This document shows positions 17,291 to 27,376 of a DNA stretch of 44,854 bases, in pieces (positions within the stretch are counted from its first letter, which is position 1; each line of letters starts with the position of its first letter). The translations under genes and the position numbers were made by a program. Under the pieces are notes generated by a model, which saw only the letters and a list, made by a program, of their open reading frames with translations, was not told where the DNA came from and did no database searches. Source of the DNA: an uncultured Clostridia bacterium (GTDB taxonomy: Bacteria > Bacillota > Clostridia > Oscillospirales > CAG-272); contig CAMJCC010000004.1 in assembly GCA_946404035.1 (NCBI GenBank), forward strand, positions 1-44,854. Direction: 5' to 3'.

Positions 17291-20200
17291 TCAGAAGAAA
17301 CTGATCTGGTTGGTTTCGGTCAAGCCGTTCAGGACGCCGGCGGAGCGGAGGCAATCGACGACGGCGCGGGTCAGTCCCGCGCGCTGGCGCAGATCGTCGA
17401 CCGAGAAGAACTCGCCCGCGCTACGCGCCTCGACGATCTTCTGCGCCGCGGTGTCGCCAAGACCCGACAGCGAGTTGAACGGCATCCGGATCATCCCGTT
17501 TTCGGGGAGGAACAGGGAGGCGTCGGACTTTTTGAGATCGGGCGGCAGGAAACGGATCCCGCGCGCTAAACACTCGCCGACGAGCTGCAGGGTGGTGATC
17601 ATTTCCGCCTCTTTCTGGGTCGCGTCGTTGCCTTTCTTCTGCAGTTCGGCGATGGTCGACGTGACGGCGCTCTTCCCTTTCATTACGATCCCGGCGTCAA
17701 AGCCGCCCGGCGCGACCGAGAGGAACGCGGCGTAGAACTCCATCGGATAATGGATCTTGTACCACCCGAGCCGGATGGCGGACATCACGTAAGCGGCGGC
17801 GTGCGCTTTCGGGAACATATACTTGATCTTCTTGCACGAGGCGATATACCACTCCGGCACGCCGTGCTCGCGCATCAGCGCCTCGCGCTCGGGGGTCAGT
17901 CCTTTCCCTTTCCGCACCGCCTCCATGATCTGGAACGCGTCGGCGTTGGGAAGCCCGTAACGGATCAGGTCGAGCATAATGCCGTCGCGCGTCCCGATGA
18001 CCTTGGAAATGTCGCAGGTGCCGTTTTTGATCAGGTCCTGCGCGTTGTTCAGCCACACGTCGGTACCGTGGGTCAAGCCCGAGATCTGGAGCAGGTCGGC
18101 AAAGTTCTTGGGTTTCGCGTCCATAAGCACGCCCTGGATAAAGTGGGTCCCCATTTCGGGCAGACCGTAGGTGCCGAGTTGGCACCCCCCGTTCTCCTCG
18201 GGGGAGATCCCCAGGGGTTTCGTGCTTTCAAAGAGCTGATAGACCGCGGGATCGTTCATTTTGACGTCGAGCACGCTGGTATTCGTGTAGCGCTCGAGCA
18301 TCTTGTATTTGGTCGGGATATCGTGTCCGAGCTCGTCCAGTTTCAGGATCGTATCGTGCAGATACGAGAACTGGAAGTGGGTGGTCTTGATATCCGAGTT
18401 CGGGTCGTCCGCCGGGTGCTGGATCGGGGTGAAGTCCGAAACGTCGTACTCCTTCGGCACGACGATGATGCCGCCGGGGTGCTGACCCGTCGTGCGCTTG
18501 ATCCCGCAGCAGCCCAGAACCAGCCGCTCGATCTCGGCGCGCGGGAGCGTGATCTGCTTCTCTTCGAGGTACTTCATCACGTAGCCGTACGCCGTCTTGG
18601 AAGCGAGGGTGCCGATGGTGCCGGCGCGGTAAACGTTGCCCTCTCCGAAGAGCTGTTCGGTGAACTTATGCACCTTGCCCTGCACGTCGCCCGAGAAGTT
18701 CAGGTCGATATCGGGCGATTTGTCGCCGTGGAAACCGAGGAAGGTCTCAAAGGGGATATCGTGTCCGTCCGAGATCAGGAGCGTGCCGCACACGGGGCAG
18801 TTCTTGTCGGGCAGATCGAAACCGGAACCGACCGAGCCGTCGGTGAAGAACTCGGTGTGGCGGCACTTGGGGCAGCGGTAGTGCGGCGGGAGCGGATTGA
18901 CCTCCGAGATGCCCGCCATACTGGCGACGAGCGACGAGCCGACCGAGCCGCGCGAGCCGACCAGGTACCCGAGACTTTCGCTGTAGGAAACCAGTTTCTT
19001 CGCGATCATATAGAGGACGGCGAAACCGTGCTCGATGATCGAGGAGAGTTCCTTGTTCAGACGCGTGTCGACCAGTTCGGGGACGGGGTCGCCGTACCAG
19101 TCCTTCGCCCTCTCCCAGCAGAGGCGTTTCAGTTCCTCGTCCGAGCCGGGAATGGACGGCGGATAGGTCCCCTCGGGGATCGGCAGATACTCCTCCACCT
19201 GATCCGCGATCGCGTTGGGGTTGGTGATCACGACCTCGCGCGCGAGGTCCTCCCCGAGATAGGCAAACTCGGAGAGCATCTCGTCGGTGGTGCGGTAGTA
19301 TAGTTTGGTGTCGCGGTCGCCGTCCTGGAACTTCATCCCTTTGAGCAGGATCTTGCGGTAGATCTCGTCCTCGGGGTTTAAGAAGTGCGCGTCGCAGGTG
19401 GCGACGCATGGCTTACCGGTCTTTTTTGAGAGAGCGACGATCCGGCGGTTCAGTTCCTCCAGCGCCGCGTCGTCCTTGACCTTGCCCTGCGCGATGAGGA
19501 ACCGGTTGTTGGAAAGCGGCTGGATCTCGAAATAGTCGTAGAACGAGGCGATCTCGTCGAGCGGTTCTCCCTCGATCCCGTCGAGCACGGCGCGATAGAC
19601 CTCGCCGGACTCGCAGGCGGAGCCGATGATCAGCCCCTCGCGGTGCCGCTCGATCAAACTCTTCGGCATCCGGGGGAAGCGTTTGTAGTAGTCGAGATAA
19701 CTGGCGGTGATGAGTTGGTACAGGTTCTTTAGCCCCGTCTTATTTTTCGCCAGAATGACCATATGATAGGTCGGGAGGCGGAGGGGGTCGGCGCGCTCGC
19801 TCATCGCGGCGTTCATCTCCTCGAAATTACGGATCCCCTCCTCGCGGAGACGGTCGCACATCACGAAGAAGACCCGCGCCAGCATTTCCGCGTCGTCGTC
19901 GGCGCGGTGGTGGTTGAAGTCGCCGAGTTTATAGTGCTCGGCGATCACGTCGAGTTTGTGCTTTTTCAGTTCGGGGTTGACGTAGCGCGAGAGCGCGAGC
20001 GTATCGAGATAGGTATTCGGGAACGGGATGCCCTCTTTCTGGGAAACGACCCGGAGAAAGCCCGCGTCGAAATTGGCGTTGTGGGCGATCAGCACCCGAT
20101 CTCCCGCGAAATCGAGAAAAGCCCTGAGCGCCTCGCCGGGTGTGGGCGCGCCCTTGACCATCTCGTCGGTGATCCCGGTCAGTTTCGAGATCTCGGGCGG

Positions 20201-21703
20201 GATGGGCATTCCGGGGTCAACGAAGGTATCGAAGCGGTCGAGGATCTCGCCGCCGCGGATCAGGACGGCGCCGATCTCGGTGATCCCGCAGGAACGGTTG
20301 TCAAGACCCGTCGTTTCGATATCGAAGACCACCATCTCGTCGGAGAGCGACGGCAGGGCGGTCCCGTAGACGGCGCGCTCGGTGTCGTTGACGTAGTAGC
20401 ACTCGATGCCGTAGAGGATCTTGACTTTCGCCTTTTGCTTTTTCTTGGCGAGCATCAGTTCGGGGAAACTCTGCACGTTGCCGTGATCGGTGACGGCGAC
20501 GGCGCGGTGTCCCCAACGCTCCGCCGTGGCGATCAGCTCGTCCGGGCGGATCAGCCCGTCCATCGTCGACATATTGGTATGCAGGTGCAGTTCCACCCGC
20601 TTTTCCTCGGCGTCGTCGGAGCGCAAAACCGCCTTGATCTTCGCGACCGATTTGGGCGAGAAGGTCAGTTCCCCGTCGTTATAGCGGTCGGCGAGCATCC
20701 GCCCGGCGGCGACGATGACCGTCCCCGGGGTCAGGGCGGCGAGCCAGTCCTCCTCCCCGGCGGCGACGGTACGCTTCATCTGGACAGACGAGGTGCCGTC
20801 CGAAAAGAAGACCGAATAGGTGATCCGATCGCCCGCGCGGTTGGCGCGCTTGTCGGTGGAAAAGACCGTCCCGTAGAGCAAAAGGTCGGAACGGGCGTCG
20901 GTCAGCGACGCCATCGGGGTCGGCGCGTCGAGCCGGACGGGAAGACCAAAGATCCACTCCGCCCCCTCGGTTTCAAAGACCGTGGTGCCGACGCGGAAGC
21001 GGGTGCCCATCTCGCGGGTGACCGCCGCCTTTTCCCCGCCGGTGAGCGAGGTCTTTTTGGCAAGGTTCTTTTTCTTTTCCTCTTCCTCGCGGGCTTTGCG
21101 CTCCTCTTCTTCCTGCGCCAATCGCGCGGCGTAGAGTTCGCGTTCCATTTCGCGGTTCTCCGCCTCGTAGCGGCGCTGACGTTCCGCCGTTTTCTCCTCC
21201 GCGTCGGAGCAGGAGCGGATCACGATCTTTCGCGTCACGCCGTACCGGCTGGCAAGGATGCGCTCGAGCAGGTCGGCGGTCTTGGTATCGTTGACCAGGT
21301 CGATGCCGGGGGCGAGGAACGGGATCTCGCAGACGATGGTCTCGCCGTCGTCGATATACGCCGCGTCGTAGAAAAAGCCGGGCGTCACCGCCCCGATCCA
21401 TGTCGCCTCGTCCGCCACCTCGTGCATACAGACGTCGGAACGGAAACACTCGGGGGGCATGTGCGGGAAGATGCGGAAGGACGCCGCGGAGTAGAGTTCG
21501 ACCAGCTCGCGCTCGATCGAGTGCAGAAGCCCCACGTCGACGCGCTGATCGAAATGCAGGTCGACCTCGACCCGCAGGGGATCGCGCCGGACCCGCATCC
21601 CGATCCACTCGCTCGACGCGAGAAGATCCCGTCGCGCGGGCGACGGGCTGTATTTTTGAAACCTTTTCAGAAAGGTCATTTTCTCGTTTTGGTTCTGATC
21701 CAT
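17291..21703 (-). CDS. polC: DNA polymerase III alpha subunit, PolC type
   Basis: PolC is the replicative polymerase of low-G+C-type Gram-positives, with built-in proofreading. The 1470 residues contain an N-terminal domain, a charged Glu/Lys-rich helix (about 168-216), an OB fold (about 275-350) and a PHP domain starting at ELHLHTNMSTMDG (371-383). The exonuclease is inserted in the PHP domain: DIETTG with Asp461/Glu463, HNANFD at 541-546, HHRADDD near 598-604. The polymerase active site SPDIDLNFSGD follows, and the C-terminus NQISFF looks like a beta-clamp-binding motif. GAGG lies 5 bases before the ATG. It starts 10 bases after ispG and ends the operon that begins with pyrH. Confidence 0.98.
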   Translation of the reverse strand: MDQNQNEKMTFLKRFQKYSPSPARRDLLASSEWIGMRVRRDPLRVEVDLHFDQRVDVGLLHSIERELVELYSAASFRIFPHMPPECFRSDVCMHEVADEATWIGAVTPGFFYDAAYIDDGETIVCEIPFLAPGIDLVNDTKTADLLERILASRYGVTRKIVIRSCSDAEEKTAERQRRYEAENREMERELYAARLAQEEEERKAREEEEKKKNLAKKTSLTGGEKAAVTREMGTRFRVGTTVFETEGAEWIFGLPVRLDAPTPMASLTDARSDLLLYGTVFSTDKRANRAGDRITYSVFFSDGTSSVQMKRTVAAGEEDWLAALTPGTVIVAAGRMLADRYNDGELTFSPKSVAKIKAVLRSDDAEEKRVELHLHTNMSTMDGLIRPDELIATAERWGHRAVAVTDHGNVQSFPELMLAKKKQKAKVKILYGIECYYVNDTERAVYGTALPSLSDEMVVFDIETTGLDNRSCGITEIGAVLIRGGEILDRFDTFVDPGMPIPPEISKLTGITDEMVKGAPTPGEALRAFLDFAGDRVLIAHNANFDAGFLRVVSQKEGIPFPNTYLDTLALSRYVNPELKKHKLDVIAEHYKLGDFNHHRADDDAEMLARVFFVMCDRLREEGIRNFEEMNAAMSERADPLRLPTYHMVILAKNKTGLKNLYQLITASYLDYYKRFPRMPKSLIERHREGLIIGSACESGEVYRAVLDGIEGEPLDEIASFYDYFEIQPLSNNRFLIAQGKVKDDAALEELNRRIVALSKKTGKPCVATCDAHFLNPEDEIYRKILLKGMKFQDGDRDTKLYYRTTDEMLSEFAYLGEDLAREVVITNPNAIADQVEEYLPIPEGTYPPSIPGSDEELKRLCWERAKDWYGDPVPELVDTRLNKELSSIIEHGFAVLYMIAKKLVSYSESLGYLVGSRGSVGSSLVASMAGISEVNPLPPHYRCPKCRHTEFFTDGSVGSGFDLPDKNCPVCGTLLISDGHDIPFETFLGFHGDKSPDIDLNFSGDVQGKVHKFTEQLFGEGNVYRAGTIGTLASKTAYGYVMKYLEEKQITLPRAEIERLVLGCCGIKRTTGQHPGGIIVVPKEYDVSDFTPIQHPADDPNSDIKTTHFQFSYLHDTILKLDELGHDIPTKYKMLERYTNTSVLDVKMNDPAVYQLFESTKPLGISPEENGGCQLGTYGLPEMGTHFIQGVLMDAKPKNFADLLQISGLTHGTDVWLNNAQDLIKNGTCDISKVIGTRDGIMLDLIRYGLPNADAFQIMEAVRKGKGLTPEREALMREHGVPEWYIASCKKIKYMFPKAHAAAYVMSAIRLGWYKIHYPMEFYAAFLSVAPGGFDAGIVMKGKSAVTSTIAELQKKGNDATQKEAEMITTLQLVGECLARGIRFLPPDLKKSDASLFLPENGMIRMPFNSLSGLGDTAAQKIVEARSAGEFFSVDDLRQRAGLTRAVVDCLRSAGVLNGLTETNQISFF

Positions 21704-21713
21704 TTCGTCCTCG

Positions 21714-22790
21714 TCAGGTGGGGTCGGTTTTTTCGATCTCGTCGAGCAGGACCTCGACGATCTTGTCCTGGGGATACTTGGCGACGGTCACGCCGCGGCG
21801 GAAAAGCAGCGCCTCGCCGTCGCCGCCGGCGATGCCGATATCGGCTTCGCGCGCCTCGCCCGGTCCGTTGACGGCACAGCCCATAAAGGCGACCTTCAGT
21901 TTCTTGTTTCGCAGTCCGCGCTCGTCCAGCCCCTTTTCAAAGGCGGCAAGCAGAGGGATCAGGTCGATCTTCGTCCGTCCGCAGGTGGGACAGGAGATCA
22001 CGTCGATCCCGGCTTTCGGGTCAAGCCCGAGAGCGGAGAGGATCTCGCGCGCCGCCCGGACCTCCTCGACGGGGTCGGCGGTCAGCGACACGCGCACCGT
22101 GTCCCCGATGCCCTCGGCAAGCAGGGCGCCGACGCCGATCGCCCCCTTGACGATCCCGCGTTTCAATCCGCCCGCCTCGGTCACGCCGAGATGGAGCGGA
22201 TAGTCGGTCTTTTGCGCCAAGATACGGTTGGCTTCGATCATGGTCGGCACGTCGGAGGACTTGACCGAGATGACGGTGTCGTAGAAATCCAGCGCCTCGA
22301 GGATGGCGGCGTGCCCCAGCGCGCTCTCGGCGATCGCCTCCGCCGTGGGGGCGCCGTATTTTTGCAACAGGGGCTTTTCAAGCGAGCCGCCGTTGACCCC
22401 GATGCGGATCGGGACCCCCGCGTTCCGGCACGCCCGGACCACCTCCGCGACCTTTTCGCGCGAGCCGATGTTGCCGGGGTTGATGCGGATCTTGTCCGCG
22501 CCCGCCGCGACCGCCTCCAAGGCGATCTTGTAGTCGAAGTGGATATCCGCGACGAGCGGGGTTTTGATCCCCTGCTCTTTGAGATACGAAAAGATCGCAG
22601 CCGAACCGACGTCGGGGACGGCGAGACGGATCACGTCGCACCCCGCCGAGACCAAAGCCCGCACCTGACCGAGCGTCGCCGCGCGGTCGTGGGGGTCGGT
22701 ATTGGTCATGGACTGCACTGGGACGGGAGCGTTCCCCCCGATGGTCAGCCGTCCTACCCGGACGGCGCGGGACTGGCGACGAGCGGTCAT
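21714..22790 (-). CDS. ispG: 4-hydroxy-3-methylbut-2-enyl diphosphate synthase
   Basis: IspG (GcpE) is the [4Fe-4S] enzyme that converts MEcPP to HMBPP in the MEP isoprenoid pathway. The 358-residue bacterial short form has the cluster ligands Cys267 and Cys270 (ISCPTCGRT) and Cys305 (MGCAVNGPGEA), with Glu312 nearby. The N-terminal QSMTNTDPHD and ADIHFDYK are typical. AAAGGA lies before the ATG. It follows rseP by 24 bases and precedes polC by 10; with dxr upstream it gives two MEP-pathway enzymes in one operon. Confidence 0.97.
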   Translation of the reverse strand: MTARRQSRAVRVGRLTIGGNAPVPVQSMTNTDPHDRAATLGQVRALVSAGCDVIRLAVPDVGSAAIFSYLKEQGIKTPLVADIHFDYKIALEAVAAGADKIRINPGNIGSREKVAEVVRACRNAGVPIRIGVNGGSLEKPLLQKYGAPTAEAIAESALGHAAILEALDFYDTVISVKSSDVPTMIEANRILAQKTDYPLHLGVTEAGGLKRGIVKGAIGVGALLAEGIGDTVRVSLTADPVEEVRAAREILSALGLDPKAGIDVISCPTCGRTKIDLIPLLAAFEKGLDERGLRNKKLKVAFMGCAVNGPGEAREADIGIAGGDGEALLFRRGVTVAKYPQDKIVEVLLDEIEKTDPT

Positions 22791-22814
22791 ATCCGGTTCC
22801 TTTCGTTTATCCCG

Positions 22815-23972
22815 TCAGAAAAAGGCGAGGATATCCTTTACGGTGATGAAGAGCAGTAGTCCGAAGAAGAAGAACGCGCCGATCGCGTCGATCGTCCCGG
22901 TCACCTTGCCGGGCAGACGGCGGCGCGAGATCATCTCGATCACGGTGTAGGCGAGGTGTCCGCCGTCCAGCGGCGGGAGCGGCAGGAGGTTGAAGATGCC
23001 GAGGTTCATCGAGATGATGAGCGTCAGGTATAAGAGGGTCGCCGCGCCCGACCTTGCCGCCTCGGTGATGGCGCCCGCCGTTCCGACGGGTCCCGAGACC
23101 GCGTTGATCGAGTAGCGCCCGGTCACGATGTCGAAGAGGGACTCCCAGATCATTTCGACGACGTAGGTCGATTTCCAGAAGGTCTGCTTGACCACCGTGC
23201 CGAAGGTCTTTTTGACGGCGTAGACCTTGAAGTCCGCCGCGCCGAGGGTCGTGCCCTGCTCGGTGACGGTCGGGAAAGTCACGAAGAGGTGCTCTTTGGT
23301 CCCGTCCTCGTGTTTGACGTAGAGGTCGAGCGCCTCTCCCTTGTACCCCTCGCGCAGGATCTGGTAGTAGAGCTGGTCGGAGATATGCACCTTATGCCCG
23401 TTGACCGAGAGGATGGTGTCGTTGAGTGAGAGGACGGCGGACGAGGTGATCTCGTTGCCGTTTTCGTCGACGACGGGATCCGAGAACTCGGCGATCTGCG
23501 TGCCGCCGACCCGGATGATCAGCGTTAAGATCAGCGTCAGGATCAGGGCGAGCAGGATATTCATCGCGGCGCCCGCCGCGTGGACGATCAGCCGCTGCCA
23601 GCCCGGACGGGAGATCAGCGTGTTGCCGTAATTGACGACGTAGTCCTCGTCGCCGGGTTTCGGCGGCTCCTTGACCTCGGGCCCGTGCGGGACCGCCTCG
23701 TGAGCGAACGGATTGTCAAGCGAATTCGCGTCGGTTTTCTCCCCCTCGTCCAGTTCGCCGCGCATCGAAACGAAGCCCCCGAACGGGAGCAGGCGGATCG
23801 AATAGCGGATGCCGGTCTTTTTCGATCTTCTCGAGAGGACCTTAGGTCCCATACCGATCGAAAACTCGGTGATCTCGACCCGGAAGATGCGGGCGGCGAT
23901 ATAGTGCCCGCACTCGTGGATCATGATGAGAAGACCGAAGATGAGAACGGCGAGCAGGATATAAAGGACCAT
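22815..23972 (-). CDS. rseP: RIP-type site-2 metalloprotease (RseP/RasP)
   Basis: This polytopic membrane protease cuts substrates inside the membrane; in Bacillus RasP cleaves anti-sigma factors and signal-peptide remnants. The 385-residue protein has the zinc site HECGH at 19-23 in the first membrane segment and the third ligand in PPLDGGHL near the C-terminus. A PDZ region is in between (from about NDTILSVNGHKV). FGGFVSMRGE is the family's G-rich loop. GAAAGGAAA precedes the ATG. Its place between dxr and ispG is the standard Clostridia order. Confidence 0.95.
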   Translation of the reverse strand: MVLYILLAVLIFGLLIMIHECGHYIAARIFRVEITEFSIGMGPKVLSRRSKKTGIRYSIRLLPFGGFVSMRGELDEGEKTDANSLDNPFAHEAVPHGPEVKEPPKPGDEDYVVNYGNTLISRPGWQRLIVHAAGAAMNILLALILTLILTLIIRVGGTQIAEFSDPVVDENGNEITSSAVLSLNDTILSVNGHKVHISDQLYYQILREGYKGEALDLYVKHEDGTKEHLFVTFPTVTEQGTTLGAADFKVYAVKKTFGTVVKQTFWKSTYVVEMIWESLFDIVTGRYSINAVSGPVGTAGAITEAARSGAATLLYLTLIISMNLGIFNLLPLPPLDGGHLAYTVIEMISRRRLPGKVTGTIDAIGAFFFFGLLLFITVKDILAFF

Positions 23973-23994
23973 ATCGTTTCCTTTCTGTTTCCGC

Positions 23995-25182
23995 TCAGAG
24001 AAGCGTCGCGGCGACGGCGCGTGCTTCGCTATCGCAGTCGAGCAGTTCCCCGACGGTTTTCGCGCTCCGGCGGGCAGTCAACTTCTCCACCGTGTCGCAA
24101 ACGACCCGGAAGATATCGGTAAAGCCGATCTTTTCGTTTAAGAACGCCGCGACCGCGACCTCGTTCGCCGCGTTCAAAACGGCGGGAACGCCGCCCCCGA
24201 GTTTGATCGCGCGGTAGGCGAGCGGGAGCAGCGGGAAAGCGGCGGAGGGCGGGACAAAGTTCAGCGCCCCGATAGAAAACAGGTCGAGCGGCGGGGTCAG
24301 ACCCGGCAGCCGCCGGGGATAGGTCAGGGCGTACTGGACGCAGAGACGCATATCCGGCACCGACAGTTGCGCGACGACGGCGTTGTCAATATATTCCACG
24401 GCAGAGTGGATTATACTCTCGGGGTGGACGACGACCCGCACCGCGTCGGGCGACACGTCGAAGAGATGCACCGCCTCGATCACCTCGAACCCCTTGTTCA
24501 TCAGGGTCGCGGAGTCCACCGTGATCTTCGCCCCCATCTTCCAGGTGGGGTGATCGAGGGCGTCTTGCAGGGTCACTTGTTCGAGCTGTTCCCGCGTCAG
24601 GTTGCGGAACGGCCCGCCCGACGCGGTGAGCAGGATCGACTTGACCTCGCTCTTTTGTCCCGCGTGCAGGCATTGGAAGATGGCGCTGTGCTCGCTGTCG
24701 ACCGGGATGATCTCACAGCCGGTCTTTTTCGCCTCGGCTTTGACCAGTTCGCCGGCGACGACGAGCGTTTCCTTATTGGACAGGGCGAGCCGCCGACCGA
24801 GCGACACGCAAGCGAGGGTCGGGAGCAGTCCCGCCTCCCCCAGGATCGCGTTGACGGTGACCGGGGAGTTGACCTCGCGAATGGTCTCGCAGAGGGCGGC
24901 TTCCCCGCCCCGGACGGTGATCCCGGTATCGCGGAGCCGGGTCGAGAGGTCGCGCGCCGCCAAATCGTCCGCCATCACGCAGAAGCGGGGTTTGCACTTG
25001 CGCGCGAGCGCCTCCATCCCGTTTACGTCGGTGTTGGCGGTGATGAGATCGAGGGGGATCTTATGTTCCTCCGCGACCTCGAGCGCCTGCCGCCCGACCG
25101 AGCCGGTCGCGCCGAGGACCGAAAGCGAGGCGGGGAGGGCCCCGTCGCTTTTATCGGTTGCGGCGTACGGTACGGTGTTCAT
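23995..25182 (-). CDS. dxr: 1-deoxy-D-xylulose 5-phosphate reductoisomerase
   Basis: Dxr makes MEP from DXP with NADPH, the committed step of the MEP pathway and the fosmidomycin target. The 395-residue protein has the nucleotide motif GATGSVG at 24-30, the LSNKETLV loop, metal ligands in PVDSEHSAIFQ, and MGAKITVDSATLMNKG with EVIEAVHLF. AAAGGA lies 9 bases before the ATG. It is 26 bases downstream of cdsA and upstream of rseP. Confidence 0.97.
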   Translation of the reverse strand: MNTVPYAATDKSDGALPASLSVLGATGSVGRQALEVAEEHKIPLDLITANTDVNGMEALARKCKPRFCVMADDLAARDLSTRLRDTGITVRGGEAALCETIREVNSPVTVNAILGEAGLLPTLACVSLGRRLALSNKETLVVAGELVKAEAKKTGCEIIPVDSEHSAIFQCLHAGQKSEVKSILLTASGGPFRNLTREQLEQVTLQDALDHPTWKMGAKITVDSATLMNKGFEVIEAVHLFDVSPDAVRVVVHPESIIHSAVEYIDNAVVAQLSVPDMRLCVQYALTYPRRLPGLTPPLDLFSIGALNFVPPSAAFPLLPLAYRAIKLGGGVPAVLNAANEVAVAAFLNEKIGFTDIFRVVCDTVEKLTARRSAKTVGELLDCDSEARAVAATLL

Positions 25183-25208
25183 CTCAAACTATCCTTTCCG
25201 GGGGTCTT

Positions 25209-26036
25209 TCACGAAAGAAAGGCAAAACCCCCGCCGATCTGCATTAAAAGCCAGAGCGTGACCGAGGTGGTGAGGACCGAGTCGAAACGGTCCATCACCC
25301 CGCCGTGCCCCGGAAAGATCCTGCCGTAATCCTTGATCCCGTGCTCGCGTTTGATGAGCGAGGCGATCAGGTCCCCGATCTGCGAGATTACAGCGACGAG
25401 CAGCCCGGCGACGCCGAGCATCCAGTAGTTGACCGTAAAGCCGTAGGAGAACTGCATCACCAGCCCGAAGACGATATAGCCGACGATGCAGAAGACCGTG
25501 CCGCCGACCGAACCCTCGACGGTCTTTTTCGGGCTGACCTCGGGGATCAGTTTGTGCCGACCGAAGAAACGCCCGGTGAAGTAGGCGAAAGTGTCGGTCA
25601 CCCACGGACCGATAAAGGCGAGCAGACAGAGGTAGGCGCCGAACGGCACGTCGTAGCGGATCGCAGACAGGGCGGCGAAACCGACCGAAATATAGATCAC
25701 GGTACACGCGACCGACGCCGCGTCGGCAAACGGGAACGCCCCGCGGCGAAAGACCGTCACGGAGATGACGAACAAAAGGTAGACCAGCGCCGCCGCGAGA
25801 AGGATCTTCGCCCCGACCGACGTGAAATAGAAGCCGAACGGAAGCCCGACGGCTATGATATACGCCGGGACCGAGAGCAGAAAGTCGCGCCCGCGACCCA
25901 GCGCCCGGAACATTTCGAAGATCGCCACGCCGGCAAGGATCGCCCAGGCGATCGGATAGGCGAGCGTTCCCGAGAAGAACAGGATCAGGACCAGGAGGGG
26001 GATCAGGACGCAGGCGGTCAGAATTCGTGTCAGCAT
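25209..26036 (-). CDS. cdsA: Phosphatidate cytidylyltransferase
   Basis: CdsA makes CDP-diacylglycerol from phosphatidate and CTP in the membrane, the precursor of phosphatidylglycerol and cardiolipin. The 275-residue protein has about seven or eight hydrophobic segments and the family signature near the C-terminus, SLIKREHGIKDYGRIFPGHG followed by GVMDRFDS. AAGGAG lies 6 bases before the ATG. It sits between uppS and dxr in the usual cluster order. Confidence 0.96.
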   Translation of the reverse strand: MLTRILTACVLIPLLVLILFFSGTLAYPIAWAILAGVAIFEMFRALGRGRDFLLSVPAYIIAVGLPFGFYFTSVGAKILLAAALVYLLFVISVTVFRRGAFPFADAASVACTVIYISVGFAALSAIRYDVPFGAYLCLLAFIGPWVTDTFAYFTGRFFGRHKLIPEVSPKKTVEGSVGGTVFCIVGYIVFGLVMQFSYGFTVNYWMLGVAGLLVAVISQIGDLIASLIKREHGIKDYGRIFPGHGGVMDRFDSVLTTSVTLWLLMQIGGGFAFLS

Positions 26037-26063
26037 AGTGCGCTCCTTTTCAGCAGGGCGGGA

Positions 26064-26780
26064 TCAAAGACCGCCGAAACGGCGGTGACGGCGGGCAAAA
26101 TCGGATAAGATCCGGTCAAGTTCGCGTTCGTTGAAATCGGGCCAGAGCGTGCCCGTAAAAAAATACTCGGCGTATGCCGATTGCCAGAGCAGGAAGTTGG
26201 AGGTGCGGGTGTCGCCGCCGGTACGGACGACGATATCGGGATCGGGTCTTCCCGCCGTGTCGATCGCCGCCGAGAGCGTCTTTTCGTCGCAGGGGAGTTT
26301 CCCCTCCTCGGCAAGCCGGTTGACGGCGCGGACGATCTCGTCGCGCCCGCCGTAGTTCAAGGCGATATTGACGCGGCTGGTGCGTCCGCGGCTCTCGCGC
26401 TCGAGTTTTTCCATCTTCTCGACGAGCCCGGGAGCCAGCCCATCCCGCCGCCCGATGAAGACGATCTCGACGTCGCGGTCGGCGTAGCGCGCAAAGGTGT
26501 CGTCGATGTACTTTTCGAGCAGGTCCATGATCGCGTCCACCTCGTGCTTGGGACGGCGCCAGTTCTCGGTCGAAAAGGCGTAGACCGTCACGGTCGGGAT
26601 GCCGCGGGCAAGGCAATGCTCGACGATACGCGAAAAGGTCTTCGCGCCCGCGCGGTGTCCCGCCTCGCGGGGCAGACCCCGGCGTTTCGCCCATCTGCCG
26701 TTCCCGTCCATAATAAACGCAATATGGGAGACGGCGGGCGGCGCCGTCTCCACTTTGTTGCGGCGGAATAATCCGAACAT
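26064..26780 (-). CDS. uppS: Isoprenyl (undecaprenyl) diphosphate synthase
   Basis: This is a cis-prenyltransferase that elongates farnesyl diphosphate to undecaprenyl diphosphate, the lipid carrier for wall synthesis. The 238-residue protein has the catalytic Asp25 in FIMDGNGRWAKRRG and the C-terminal RTGGDTRTSNFLLWQ and WPDF motifs (the family often has RTSGE; here RTGGD). Its GGAG ribosome binding site lies inside the last codons of frr, and only 1 base separates the two genes, so translation is coupled. Confidence 0.97.
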   Translation of the reverse strand: MFGLFRRNKVETAPPAVSHIAFIMDGNGRWAKRRGLPREAGHRAGAKTFSRIVEHCLARGIPTVTVYAFSTENWRRPKHEVDAIMDLLEKYIDDTFARYADRDVEIVFIGRRDGLAPGLVEKMEKLERESRGRTSRVNIALNYGGRDEIVRAVNRLAEEGKLPCDEKTLSAAIDTAGRPDPDIVVRTGGDTRTSNFLLWQSAYAEYFFTGTLWPDFNERELDRILSDFARRHRRFGGL

Positions 26781-26781
26781 A

Positions 26782-27336
26782 TCAGATCTCCATGATCTCC
26801 TTGTTTTTCAGATCGGTGACCTGGTCGACCAGTTTGATATACTTGTCGGTGAGATCCTGCACGAGTTTGTCGCTCTGCTTGACCTCGTCCTCGGTCATAT
26901 CGCCGTCCTTTTTCAGCTGTTTGGTCTTGTCGTTGGCGTCGCGGCGGATGTTCCGGATCGCGACCTTCGCGCTCTCGCCCATCTTGGCGATCTGCTTGGT
27001 CATCTCGCGGCGGCGCTCCTCGGTGAGCGGCGGGAACGAGAGGCGGATCACTTTGCCGTCGTTCTGTGGGTTGATGCCGAGATCCGAGGTCAAGATCGCC
27101 TTTTCGATCGCGCGGCCGATCGAGGGATCCCACGGGGTGATGGTCAGCGTGCGCGCGTCACTCACGTTGACGGCGGCGACGCCGGTGATGGGCGTGGGGG
27201 CGCCGTAGTAGTCGACGCGGATGCGGTTCAGGACGTCGGGGGTCGCGCGCCCGGCGCGCAGGACCGTCAGTTCGTTGCGGTAGGCGTCGACGGTCTTGGT
27301 CATCTTCTCTTCAAATTCTTTGGTGTCGAGTTTCAT
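26782..27336 (-). CDS. frr: Ribosome recycling factor
   Basis: RRF splits post-termination ribosomes together with EF-G. The 184-residue protein shows the typical LRAGRATPDVLNRI (the tRNA-like arm), YYGAPTPI and FPPLTEERRREM, and a C-terminal helix ending LKNKEIMEI. GAGG precedes the ATG at a spacing slightly longer than usual. It lies between pyrH and uppS, as in most Firmicutes. Confidence 0.98.
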   Translation of the reverse strand: MKLDTKEFEEKMTKTVDAYRNELTVLRAGRATPDVLNRIRVDYYGAPTPITGVAAVNVSDARTLTITPWDPSIGRAIEKAILTSDLGINPQNDGKVIRLSFPPLTEERRREMTKQIAKMGESAKVAIRNIRRDANDKTKQLKKDGDMTEDEVKQSDKLVQDLTDKYIKLVDQVTDLKNKEIMEI

Positions 27337-27376
27337 GGTCTTTTCCTCTTTTCTTATCGGTTTTCTCTTGGTCGGT

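Noticed and set aside
19763-21871. 702-codon open frame antisense to polC and ispG
   Set aside because: In G+C-rich DNA the reverse frame of a real gene often stays open. The product is Arg/Gly/Asp/Val-rich without family motifs, and polC is unmistakable on the other strand.
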